DNA from: Gordoniibacillus kamchatkensis
GTDB lineage: Bacteria > Bacillota > Bacilli > Paenibacillales > NBRC-103111
Direction: 5' to 3'
DNA length: 64,000 bases
Assembly (NCBI RefSeq): GCF_000829455.1
Contig: NZ_JXAK01000025.1
Coordinates: 1 to 64,000 of the forward strand
Under the pieces are notes generated by a model. That model was not told the origin of the DNA. It saw only the letters and a program-made list of their open reading frames with translations, and made no database searches. Positions 46,109 to 57,010 of this stretch are shown here, one piece after another. The position numbers and the translations under genes were made by a program. How positions within the stretch are numbered: the first letter of the stretch is position 1; every line of letters begins with the position of its first letter.

Positions 46109-46939
46109 ATGGAACATTCGATCACGATACGTACCGGCGTAAACGAGTTGGCCGCTACGCTGCATTATCCGACGGGCAGTGCGAGAGAAACCGCAGAGCG
46201 TTGCGGGCGGTGGCCCGTGCTCATCGTGTGCCACGGCTTTATCGGCAGCCGCATCGGCGTAAACCGTCTGTTTGTCAAAGCCGCCCGCCGCTTCAGCGCG
46301 CAAGGTTTTCTGACGCTTCGCTTCGATTACGGCGGCTGCGGCGAAAGTACAGGCGACTACGGGGCGGGAGGGCTCGACGCGCTCATCGACGAGACGCGCA
46401 GCGTGCTCGATTATGCGTGCAGCCTCGACTGCGTCGACTTGTCGCGCGTGACGCTGATTGGCCACAGCCTAGGCGGCGCCGTCGCGGCGCTGACGGCGGT
46501 ACGCGATCACCGGGTCAAATCGCTCGCGCTCTGGTCCGCCGTCGCTCATCCGCATTACGACATCGTACGCATAGTCGGCAAGGAGCAATATGCGCGTGCG
46601 AAACCGGGTCAGCCCGTCGATCATCAAGGATACTTGCTGACGAGCGGTTTTTTCGATTCGATGGCGATGCAACACCCGCTTGAGCAGCTGCGCAAATTTA
46701 CTGGCGACGTCTTGCTCGTCCATGGCAAGGCGGATGAATTCGTTCCGGTCGACTACGCGCCGCTTTACCGTCAGACGCTGTGGCAGCGCAATGGCGGTCA
46801 GTGCGACATGGTTCTCGTTGACGACGCGGACCATACGTATTCCAGCGACTCCGCTTGCCGCCACCTGCTGGAGACGACGGCGGATTGGCTTGCGGGCATG
46901 GAGAAAAGGAAACGGGACTGGAACGATTGGACGATATAA
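46109..46939 (+). CDS. alpha/beta hydrolase in the sulfate operon
   Basis: A 276-residue alpha/beta hydrolase: VCHGFIGSRIG (oxyanion hole region), GHSLGGAVAALTA (nucleophile elbow with Ser), HGKADEFVPV (acid) and DDADHTYSS (His). It resembles peptidase S9/dienelactone-hydrolase-like esterases. No signal peptide is visible. AAGGAGGGG precedes the ATG, 44 bases after cysA. Why an esterase should travel with sulfate uptake is not obvious; hydrolysis of a sulfur-containing ester or thioester is only a guess. Confidence 0.82.
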   Translation: MEHSITIRTGVNELAATLHYPTGSARETAERCGRWPVLIVCHGFIGSRIGVNRLFVKAARRFSAQGFLTLRFDYGGCGESTGDYGAGGLDALIDETRSVLDYACSLDCVDLSRVTLIGHSLGGAVAALTAVRDHRVKSLALWSAVAHPHYDIVRIVGKEQYARAKPGQPVDHQGYLLTSGFFDSMAMQHPLEQLRKFTGDVLLVHGKADEFVPVDYAPLYRQTLWQRNGGQCDMVLVDDADHTYSSDSACRHLLETTADWLAGMEKRKRDWNDWTI

Positions 46940-46979
46940 AGATAAGGCGGCGAAACGATAACGATCGGAGGAGATTGTC

Positions 46980-47186
46980 ATGCCGAAACGGCTTCTGGTT
47001 GACGAAGTTTGGCTCGAACGCATTGCCGGCAGCTTGAACGGATTGGAATACGGCACGGTGCAAATCGTCGTGCACGACGGCACGATCATGCAAATCGACC
47101 GGACCGAGCGGAGAAGATTCGAACTGCACAGCACGGCCCGGATTGCCGATTTGCCGGCCGCGGAAGGGCGGCGGAAGAGCAAATAG
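46980..47186 (+). CDS. YezD-like DUF2292 small protein
   Basis: A 68-residue protein with the DUF2292/YezD core: LNGLEYGTVQIVVHDGTIMQIDRTERRRF. YezD-type genes are usually found beside sulfur-assimilation genes in Bacillota, exactly as here, at the end of the cys operon. CGGAGGAG is ahead of the ATG. Function is unknown; a link to sulfur metabolism is supported by repeated gene neighbourhood (established) but not biochemistry. A terminator follows. Confidence 0.82.
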   Translation: MPKRLLVDEVWLERIAGSLNGLEYGTVQIVVHDGTIMQIDRTERRRFELHSTARIADLPAAEGRRKSK

Positions 47187-47220
47187 CGCCAAGTATGATC
47201 AAGCAAGCGTAACCGCAGCG

Positions 47221-47257
47221 AAGCCCTCGTCACACTTATGACGAGGGCTTCATTTTG
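47221..47257. terminator. bidirectional terminator between yezD-like and the minus-strand gene
   Basis: AAGCCCTCGTCA (47221-47232) and TGACGAGGGCTT (47239-47250) form a perfect 12-base-pair stem with a 6-base loop, followed by CATTTTG. It also serves the gene arriving on the other strand. Confidence 0.8.
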
Positions 47258-47260
47258 CCT

Positions 47261-48004
47261 TCATTCGACGTTCATTTCTTGCTTTTGCAGCTTATGGATG
47301 GCGTCGTTCGTATGGAGCAGATTTTGCAAGGAAAGGCGAGTGGAATTCAATAGCGCTGTCGGCAGGCTGTTCGCTATAACCGATGCACCGTTCTGCTGTT
47401 TGAACTGCATAAGGTTTTTGGTTTGGGTCAGCTGGTCAATCACTTTTTGTTCGCTTGCCATAATATCGAAGATTGTCTGCTTGTCCTTCACCTTTTCCTG
47501 CACCTTCAGCGCCATTTGAAACGATTCGTTGTACGTATCGGACAGCTTTTTCAGGTCCAGGTCAAGCAAAGACGTGTTCGTAGTGGAGTCGTCCTGCGCA
47601 GCAATTTGCTGCAGCTCTTGTGCAAACATGACCATCGCCGTATCCGTATCCTTCAGCCACTGGTACGCGTTCATCAGCAGCTCGCGCTCCTGTGCGGCGG
47701 CGTCAGGCTGCGCCGGCTGCTGCTGTGGCGGCTGCGCGGTGTTCCCGCTGTTCGGCATCGTGACGTTCACGGTATACGTGTCCTGGTTCCAGGCGACATC
47801 GGCGCCGAGCTGGCGGAGCAAATAAACCGGCACGACGGTGCGGCCTTTGTAGATCGTGGCCGGGACGTCTTCGACTTTCAGCTCTTTGCCGGCAGTCTGC
47901 ACTTTGACGATCGGATTGCCTTCAAAATCGCCGTTCACGCTGGCCGCGCCTGCAACACCGAACGTAAGCGAAAACAGCAGAACGATCAATGCGAATTTTT
48001 TCAT
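47261..48004 (-). CDS. exported protein with copper amine oxidase-like N-terminal domain
   Basis: A 247-residue secreted protein. KKFALIVLLFSLTFGVAGAA is a signal peptide. KELKVEDVPATIYKGRTVVPVYLLRQLGADVAW is a copper amine oxidase N-terminal (stalk) domain, very common in Paenibacillus surface proteins. After a Pro/Gln linker (QPPQQQPAQPD) a helical C-terminal half follows (YQWLKDTDTAMVMFAQELQQ). No oxidase domain is present, so it is not an amine oxidase. AAGGAGATGAG precedes the ATG on the minus strand. Single-gene unit, probably a cell-surface or wall-associated protein. Confidence 0.82.
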   Translation of the reverse strand: MKKFALIVLLFSLTFGVAGAASVNGDFEGNPIVKVQTAGKELKVEDVPATIYKGRTVVPVYLLRQLGADVAWNQDTYTVNVTMPNSGNTAQPPQQQPAQPDAAAQERELLMNAYQWLKDTDTAMVMFAQELQQIAAQDDSTTNTSLLDLDLKKLSDTYNESFQMALKVQEKVKDKQTIFDIMASEQKVIDQLTQTKNLMQFKQQNGASVIANSLPTALLNSTRLSLQNLLHTNDAIHKLQKQEMNVE

Positions 48005-48065
48005 TGGAATCTCTCATCTCCTTATCGTAAAAATGCTGGCATTCTCTAATTCTACCAATTCAAGC

Positions 48066-48110
48066 GGCAAAAATGAAGCCTCACACCGCTAAGCGGCGCG
48101 AGGCTTCATT
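48066..48110 (-). terminator. terminator of the fadR-etfB-etfA operon
   Basis: AATGAAGCCTC (48072-48082) pairs with GAGGCTTCATT (48100-48110). On the minus strand the stem is followed by TTTTTG. Confidence 0.75.
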
Positions 48111-48123
48111 CAGAAAGGCAGCG

Positions 48124-49092
48124 TTACAACAGTTTGCGGAATTCCTCGGTCAAGAGCGGCACGACCTCGAACAAGTCGCCGACGATGCCGTAGTCGGCTA
48201 CTTTGAAGATCGGCGCCTCCGGATCTTTGTTGATGGCGACGATGACGCGCGACGAGCTCATCCCGGCCAAGTGCTGGATCGCGCCGCTGATGCCGCAGGC
48301 GATGTACAGCTCCGGCGTGACGACTTTGCCGGTTTGGCCGATTTGCAGCGCGTAGTCGCAGTAGCCGGCGTCGCAGGCGCCGCGGGAAGCGCCGACCGCG
48401 CCGCCGAGCACAGCGGCCAGCGCTTCGAGCGGCTTGAAGCCGTCGGCGCTTTTTACGCCGCGCCCGCCGGAGACGATGATTTTGGCCTCGGCTAAATCGA
48501 TTTTGCCCGACATTTTTTTCACGACGTCTTTCACGACGGAACGGAGGGAGGGTGCAGGGTAATCGACGGTGACGGTTTCGCATGGGGAACCGTCGGCCTC
48601 GATAGCTTTAATGTTGTTGGGACGAACGGTCACCACCCACGGGCCTCGCTCGAACGTTTTTTTCTCGAACGCTTTGCCCGCATATAACGGGCGGGTAAAG
48701 ACGACGCGATCCCCTTTGCGCTCGATAGCCGTAACATCGGAAATTTGGCCGGCGTCAAGAGCGGCGGCAACAGCCGGAGCCAGGTCGCGCCCGATAGCGG
48801 TGTGGCCCAAGTAGACGGCATCCGGAGGCACATGCTCGAACACTTTGCGCAAGGCGGCGAGGTACGCGTCCGGCCGGTACGCTTCGAGTGCGGGGTGATC
48901 TACGACGTATACGGTGCTTACGCCGGCTGCGGCGAGCTCGCCGGCAAACGCCGATACGCCGGAGCCGAGCAGGACGGCGGCGATCCGGTCGTCCGGCTGC
49001 GCCGAGAGGGAGGCGGCTGCCGCCGTTTCCAAAGACACCTGGCGCAGCTTGCCGCCGCGCGTTTCCGCTACTACAACGAAAGTTTGGCTCAT
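48124..49092 (-). CDS. etfA: electron transfer flavoprotein subunit alpha
   Basis: A 322-residue FAD-binding ETF subunit. The C-terminal FAD domain is clear: [60 protein letters not shown] and [20 protein letters not shown]. EtfAB takes electrons from acyl-CoA dehydrogenase (FadE, plus strand) and passes them to a membrane iron-sulfur reductase, probably FadF here. The ATG follows etfB by 18 bases with GGAGGAG between them. Last gene of the minus-strand arm. Confidence 0.95.
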   Translation of the reverse strand: MSQTFVVVAETRGGKLRQVSLETAAAASLSAQPDDRIAAVLLGSGVSAFAGELAAAGVSTVYVVDHPALEAYRPDAYLAALRKVFEHVPPDAVYLGHTAIGRDLAPAVAAALDAGQISDVTAIERKGDRVVFTRPLYAGKAFEKKTFERGPWVVTVRPNNIKAIEADGSPCETVTVDYPAPSLRSVVKDVVKKMSGKIDLAEAKIIVSGGRGVKSADGFKPLEALAAVLGGAVGASRGACDAGYCDYALQIGQTGKVVTPELYIACGISGAIQHLAGMSSSRVIVAINKDPEAPIFKVADYGIVGDLFEVVPLLTEEFRKLL

Positions 49093-49110
49093 CGTCGCAC
49101 GCTCCTCCTC

Positions 49111-49881
49111 TTAAATGACTTTCGCTTCGCTGCGCAGCAGCTGCACGAGCTCCGTTGCCTGGGACGCGATGTCGCCCTTCAGCACTTTGCCCGACAGGCG
49201 CTGCGGCGGCAGAGACAGGGAAACGCGGCTTACCGCAGGCTGCACGTCGGCGCCGGAAAGCCCAAGATCGCTTAACGCTAGCTGCGCAAACGGCTTTTTC
49301 TTCGCTTTCATAATGCCCTGCAGCGATGGGTAGCGCGGCTCGTTCAACCCTTGCTGGGCGGTGAACAGGGCGGGGAGCGGCGTTTCGACGATTTCGACGT
49401 CGCCTTCCGCGTCGCGATGCGCAGTCGCCGAGCCGCCGCTGAGCTCCAGCTTCGTAACCGACGATACGTGCGGAATGCCGAGCAGCTGCGCAAGCCGGAC
49501 CGCCACTTGGCCGGCACCGTTGTCGACGGAGAAGTTGCCTCCCAAGATGAGGTCGTAGCTCCGCTGCCCGGCATATGCGGCGAGCACGCGCGAGATGGCC
49601 GACTCGTCTGCGGCCGCAAGACTGTCGTCACTGATGAGCACCGCCTCGTCGGCGCCCATGGCAAGCGCCGTGCGCAGCGCCTCCGCCGCCCGTTCCGGAC
49701 CGACGGACACGACCGTCACTTTGCCGCCAAGTTCGTCGCGAATTTGGATCGCTTGCTCGATGGCATATTCGTCATAAGGGTTCACAACGAACTTGACACC
49801 GTCTTCGGACACGGCACCGTCCTGAAGGACGATTTTCTCCTCCGTATCGAACGTCTGCTTCACGAGCACGATAATGTCCAT
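49111..49881 (-). CDS. etfB: electron transfer flavoprotein subunit beta
   Basis: A 256-residue partner of EtfA: MDIIVLVKQTFDTEEKI, VNPYDEYAIEQAIQIRDE, VSVGPERAAEALRTALAMGAD, LGGNFSVDNGAGQVAVRLAQLL and the AMP/FAD contact region. GGGAGCTGG precedes the ATG. It lies between fadR and etfA, the same order as in the B. subtilis lcfA-fadR-fadB-etfB-etfA operon. Confidence 0.95.
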   Translation of the reverse strand: MDIIVLVKQTFDTEEKIVLQDGAVSEDGVKFVVNPYDEYAIEQAIQIRDELGGKVTVVSVGPERAAEALRTALAMGADEAVLISDDSLAAADESAISRVLAAYAGQRSYDLILGGNFSVDNGAGQVAVRLAQLLGIPHVSSVTKLELSGGSATAHRDAEGDVEIVETPLPALFTAQQGLNEPRYPSLQGIMKAKKKPFAQLALSDLGLSGADVQPAVSRVSLSLPPQRLSGKVLKGDIASQATELVQLLRSEAKVI

Positions 49882-49910
49882 ACGTTCCAGCTCCCTTTAT
49901 GAAGAAGTGG

Positions 49911-50495
49911 TTAGTTGCCGATGCCTTGCAGAAAAAATTTCAACGTGCTGTCAACTTGCGCCGAAAGCGAATATTTACGCCCGGAAATGAGCCACGAGGT
50001 CACGACCTCGTCCATGGCGCCGAACAGCAGCAGCCGTGTCAGCTTGACGTCGAGATCGGCCCGGAACACGTTCTGTTCGATGCCTTTCAGCAGCAAATCC
50101 TCGATCAATTTAATATATGGCTTGACGGCTTCTCCAATTTCTTTGCGCAGCTCCAGATCGCTTTGGCGCAGCTCGATCTGGGTCACATAGGCGAGAGCGA
50201 CGTTCGCCTCCAGCTCGCTGTAGTGAATCGTGCAGACGCGGCGCAGCGCTTCGCGGGCGTCGGTAACGTTTTCGATGCCGGAAGTGAATTTCTCGATCAG
50301 TTCGCCGAGCTTGCTTCGGAACAGTTCGATCAAAATATCTTCCTTGCGCTTGAAATACAGGTAGATCGTGCCGTCGGCGACGCCGGCTGCGCGGGCGATT
50401 TTCGACACCTGGCTGCGGTGAAATCCGTGCTCCGCAAACACTTGCAGAGCTCCTTCGAGAATGGCTTCGTATTTTTCATTTTTTCTACTTGTCAA
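49911..50495 (-). CDS. fadR: TetR-family regulator of fatty acid degradation (FadR/YsiA-like)
   Basis: A 194-residue repressor. The helix-turn-helix is ILEGALQVFAEHGFHRSQVS then AAGVADGTIYLYFKRKEDIL, as in B. subtilis FadR (YsiA), which binds long-chain acyl-CoA and leaves DNA. The TTG at 50495 is chosen because GGGGTGATC, an extended Shine-Dalgarno match, lies just before it; longer frames run into the operator. A perfect FadR-type palindrome lies 34 bases upstream (50529-50546), so it should repress itself. It is followed by etfB and etfA. Confidence 0.85.
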   Translation of the reverse strand: MTSRKNEKYEAILEGALQVFAEHGFHRSQVSKIARAAGVADGTIYLYFKRKEDILIELFRSKLGELIEKFTSGIENVTDAREALRRVCTIHYSELEANVALAYVTQIELRQSDLELRKEIGEAVKPYIKLIEDLLLKGIEQNVFRADLDVKLTRLLLFGAMDEVVTSWLISGRKYSLSAQVDSTLKFFLQGIGN

Positions 50496-50528
50496 AGCGA
50501 TCACCCCGGTGTAGAATACGGTTACAAG

Positions 50529-50546
50529 TGAATGAATACTCATTCA
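50529..50546. promoter_or_regulatory. FadR (YsiA)-type operator
   Basis: TGAATGAATACTCATTCA matches the published B. subtilis FadR consensus TGAATGAMTANTCATTCA at every defined position. It lies between the minus arm (fadR-etfBA) and the plus arm (fadF onward) and may control both. Confidence 0.85.
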
Positions 50547-50832
50547 TTTTTCTTAGCTCTATCATAGGCCACAGCCTTCGCGATGTCAATGCCAGGTTTG
50601 ACAGCGGCAGCGGGAACGAAGCGACTAACATGATTTCGGCAAGGCGGGCATAGGAGAGAGTAGATGGCTGCAGAGACGTCAACTAAAGCGGCAATGCAGG
50701 GCAACCAGGCGGAAACTATGAAAAGCCGTTTTGTAAGCGCTTCAAAAGCTTGTCCCGACCGCGGCGCAAACGGCCGGTCGCGCGTCGGACTTCATTCGCG
50801 ACCATGAACGCAACTTGAAGGAGATGGGGCAC
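50547..50832. other. leader region of fadF
   Basis: About 285 bases between the FadR operator and fadF. It holds a weak cre-like site (TGTAAGCGCTTCA, 50732-50744) and a possible 47-codon frame. No other gene is seen. Confidence 0.4.
50664..50807 (+). CDS. possible 47-codon leader peptide (uncertain)
   Basis: ATG at 50664 follows AGGAGAG. It reads MAAETSTKAAMQGNQAETMK and ends CGANGRSRVGLHSRP-like, with no motif. A different frame just before fadF (SDFIRDHERNLKEMGHV) also looks protein-like, so this region may carry further base errors. Low confidence. Confidence 0.25.
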   Translation: MAAETSTKAAMQGNQAETMKSRFVSASKACPDRGANGRSRVGLHSRP

Positions 50833-52982
50833 GTGGCAGGTCAGGCGATTCAATTCGTACTGTTTTTGGCCGCAGTCGGCTGCGGCGCTTATTTGTTCTG
50901 GCAAGCCGTCTATCGCCGCTGCTTGTACGTGAAGCTCGGCAAGCAGGCCGACTTGAAAAAGGAGGCGCGGGACCGGCTGCGAACGTTTCTCGTGCAGGTG
51001 TTCGGGCAGACGAAGCTGCTCAAGGACAAAAAAAGCGGCATCATGCATATCGTCATTTTTTACGGCTTCATTATCGTCCAGTTCGGCGCGCTCGACCTGA
51101 TCCTGAAAGGACTAATCGGCCGCGGCTTGCCGCTGCCGGGGTACGCCTGGTTCGGGCTGTCGCAGGAAATCGCCGTTACGCTCGTGCTGCTGGCGATGGC
51201 TTACGCGACGTACCGCCGTTACGGCGAGAAGCTGAAGCGGCTAAAGCGCGGCTGGAAGCCGAGCGTCGTCGTCTTGTTCATCTGGGGCTTGATGCTGTCC
51301 GTGCTGGTTGCGATCGCTTTCGAGCGGGTGCGGGACGCTCGCCGGCATCGCCTCTCGCTCCGGTATCGTCACTGCTGGCCTCGGCATTTGGCGGCATGGG
51401 CGAGACGGCGGCCGCGGTTGGCTTTCTCGTCGCGTGGTGGTGCCATCTTCTCATTTTGCTGGCGTTCGCGGTGTACGTGCCGCAATCGAAACATTTTCAC
51501 ATCATTACGGCTCCGCTCAACATTTTGCTGAAGCGCACGGAACCGCACGGCCGGCTGCGCAAGCTCGATCTCGAGGACGAAAACGCGGACAGCTTCGGCG
51601 CCGGCAAAATCGAGGATTTCACGCAGAAGCAGCTGCTCGACCTGTACGCCTGCGTCGAATGCGGGCGCTGCACGAACGTGTGTCCGGCCGCAAACACCGG
51701 CAAAATGCTGTCGCCGATGCATCTGATCACGAAGCTCCGCGATCATTTGACGGAGAAGGGGGCGGCGATCACATCCAAATCCCCGTGGGTGCCGGCCTTC
51801 GCGTTCGGTGGCAGCGGCGGGATGCCGTCGGCGCATACGGCTGTGGAGCTGAGCGAGCCGCTTGGCGCTTGGCGCGGCGTAGGTGTCACCGACATCGGCC
51901 CGACGCTGCAGGCGCAAAAGCTGGCGTGGACGATCGCCGCCAAACCGGCGACCGAAGTCGAGCTTGTCGGCGAGGTGATGACGGAGGATGAGCTGTGGTC
52001 GTGCACGACGTGCCGCAACTGCGAGGACCAGTGCCCGGTCGGCAACGAACACGTCGACAAAATCGTCGACATGCGCCGCTATCTCGTGCTGACGCAAGGC
52101 AGCATGCCACCGGGCGGGCAGAGAGCGCTGCAAAACATCGAGCGGCAAGGCAATCCGTGGGGCATTTCCAGAAGCGACCGCACCAAATGGGTGAGCGAAG
52201 CTGCCGAGGCTGGCGGGCTGAAGGTGCCGACGGTGAAGGAGAACCCGGACTTCGAATACTTGTTATTTGTCGGCTCGATGGGTTCGTACGACAACCGCTC
52301 GCGCAAAGTGACGCGCGCGTTCGTGCGGCTATTGAACGAAGCGGGCGTAAACTTCGCCATTCTCGGCAATGAGGAGAAAAACTCCGGCGATACGCCGCGC
52401 CGCCTAGGCAACGAATTTTTGTTCCAGCAGCTGGCCGGCGAAAACATCGCGACGTTCGAGAAGTATCGGGTAAAGCGCATCGTTACGGCATGCCCGCATA
52501 CGTATAACACGCTAAAAAACGAATACCCGGAGTTCGGCCTCGAAGCGGAAGTGCTGCATCACACCGAACTGCTCGCCCGGCTCGTCAAAGAAGGGCGCCT
52601 CAAGCCCGTCCATGAAGTGCGCGAACGAATTACGTATCACGACTCCTGCTACCTCGGCAGGTACAACGGCGTTTACGACCAGCCCCGCGATGTCCTGCGC
52701 GCCATCCCTGGCGCAGAGCTGGTGGAGATGGAGCGCTCCCGCGACAACGGGATGTGCTGCGGCGCCGGCGGCGGCATGATGTGGATGGAGGAGACGGCCG
52801 GCAAGCGCGTCAATCTCGCCCGCACCGAGCAGGCGCTCGCCGTGAAGCCGACCGTCATCTCCTCGGCATGTCCGTACTGCCTCACGATGATGGAAGACGG
52901 CACAAAGCTGAAGGAAGTCGAGACGCAAGTGAAAGCCCGCGATGTCGCCGAGCTGCTTGAACAATCCGTCTTCGGTGTCTAG
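50833..52982 (+). pseudogene. fadF: FadF-like iron-sulfur membrane oxidoreductase, broken by a 1-base deletion
   Basis: The N-terminal 165 residues form a membrane domain (QFVLFLAAVGCGAYLFWQAV, IMHIVIFYGFIIVQFGALDL, VVLFIWGLMLSVLVAIAFE) like the gamma subunit of nitrate reductase. The frame slips near 51337; one base restores SPLAPVSSLLASAFGGM, leading into the next frame. Then two Cys clusters (CVECGRCTNVCP; CTTCRNCEDQCP) bind 4Fe-4S centres, and two CCG-type domains (YHDSCYLGRYN, MCCGAGGGMMW) follow. B. subtilis FadF (YwjF) has this layout and is thought to pass EtfAB electrons to quinone. The GTG at 50833 is 9 bases after AAGGAG. The upstream FadR box fits this role. Confidence 0.85.
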
Positions 52983-53175
52983 CCACTCTTTACCGGGGGG
53001 GCTGTCAATACCAAAGGCATCTTTATCCGAAACGTTTTTCGGCGCAAACCGCCCCTGACCAGGCCCAGCCCCAAGGTTCATAGCCGTTCCGGCCGGCCGG
53101 CCGACCCAGCATGAAGCCGCTCCGAACCGGTTCGCCGAACGATAACGAAAAGCCCAGATAAGGAGGACGTTCCTC

Positions 53176-55572
<2,397 letters not shown>

Positions 55573-55583
55573 CTTGTAAAAGG

Positions 55584-55635
55584 CCCCTGAAAAGTGAGCT
55601 GCATATGCTACAGAGCCTAGCCTTACTTTTCGGGG
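55584..55635. repeat. imperfect palindromic repeat, copy 1
   Basis: Begins CCCCTGAAAAGT and ends ACTTTTCGGGG, so the ends pair to form a hairpin. It is about 75% identical to copy 2 at 55651-55701. Confidence 0.75.
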
Positions 55636-55650
55636 GGGAAGTTTTGGCGC

Positions 55651-55701
55651 CCCCGAAAAGTAATCGGCGTACGCTACGAAGCTTGGCTTCACTTTTTGGG
55701 G
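55651..55701. repeat. imperfect palindromic repeat, copy 2
   Basis: Begins CCCCGAAAAGT and ends ACTTTTTGGGG. It has the same internal pattern as copy 1 (GCxTAxGCTAC, then AGCxTxGCxT). Tandem arrangement between fadN and fadA. Confidence 0.75.
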
Positions 55702-55723
55702 AGTACGAACCGAGGTGAACGAG

Positions 55724-56907
55724 ATGAGAGAAGCAGTCATTGTTTCCATCGCGCGTACGGCTGTCGGCAAAGCGAAGAAAGGCAGCCTAGCGCAGACGAG
55801 AGCGGAAGACCTTGGCCGCACCGTGCTGAATGCGGCGATCGAACGCGCGCCCGGGCTCGGCAAGGAGGACGTCGAGGATGTCATTATCGGCTGCGCCATG
55901 CCGGAAGGCGAGCAGGGACTTAACTTCGCCCGCACGATGTCGCTGTACGCCGGCTTCCCGGTGACGGTTCCGGCGATTACGATCAACCGCTTTTGCTCGT
56001 CAGGCCTCCAGGCGATCGCTTTCGCCGCTGAGCGCGTCATGCTGGGGCAGGCGGACGTCGTCATCGGCGGCGGCGTCGAGAGCATGAGCCACGTCCCGAT
56101 GACAGGATTCAAGCTGTCGCCGCATCCGGGCATTGTAAACGAAATGCCGGAAATATACGTGACGATGGGCCATACGGCGGAAGAAGTGGCGAAACGCTTC
56201 GGCGTTTCGCGCGAGGACCAGGACCGGTTCGCTGCTGACAGCCATCGCAAAGCGGCAGCCGCGATCGCGGCCGGCAAATTCCGCGACGAAATCGTGCCGG
56301 TGGCGACGAGCGTGCGCGGCGTAGACGACAGCGGCAAAAAGTGGACGAAGCAGGTCGTATTCGACACGGACGAGGGCGTCCGCGCCGAAACGACGCCGGA
56401 AGTGCTCGCCGGGCTGAAACCGTCGTTCGCGCTCGGCGGCACGGTGACGGCAGGCAACGCGTCGCAGATGAGCGATGGCGCCGCAGCGGCGGTCGTCATG
56501 AACCGGGAGCGCGCCGAGGCGCTCGGGCTTGCGCCGCTCGCGACGTTCCGTTCGTTCGCGCTGGCCGGCGTCGAGCCGGAAATTATGGGCGTCGGTCCGG
56601 TAAAGGCGATTCCGAAAGCGCTCAAAATGGCGGGAATTACGCAAGACCAGGTCGATTTGTACGAAATCAACGAAGCGTTCGCTTCGCAGTGCGTGCACAT
56701 TATTCGCGAGCTCGGACTCGATGAAGGCAAAGTGAACGTGAATGGGGGCGCGATCGCGCTCGGCCACCCGCTCGGCTGCACCGGGGCCAAGCTGACGGCT
56801 AGCCTGATTTACGAGCTGCGCCGAAGGGGCGGCGGCTACGGCGTCGTCTCGATGTGCATCGGCGGCGGCATGGGTGCAGCGGCGTGTTCGAAGTGCACGG
56901 GGCGTAA
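55724..56907 (+). CDS. fadA: acetyl-CoA acyltransferase FadA (end hidden by a frameshift)
   Basis: A thiolase that cuts 3-ketoacyl-CoA. NRFCSSGLQAIAFAAERV holds the nucleophilic Cys, NGGAIALGHPLGCTGAKL the catalytic His, and SMCIGGGMGAA the end region with the second Cys. CGAGGTGA (55711-55717) lies 6 bases before the ATG at 55724. As written, the frame runs through into the acyl-CoA dehydrogenase without a stop. One missing G near 56884 explains this: restored, the end reads AAVFEVHGA and stops at 56907. The apparent FadA-FadE fusion is therefore almost surely an artefact. Restored length is about 394 residues, normal for FadA. Confidence 0.92.
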
Positions 56908-57010
56908 ACGGTTCAGCGAAGCTTCAACTTCCAGCGCGCCGCGTCCGGAATTGAACATCGGTCAACAACTTGTCCGGGTGCAACCATATCCTATAAAGGA
57001 GCGAATCCCT

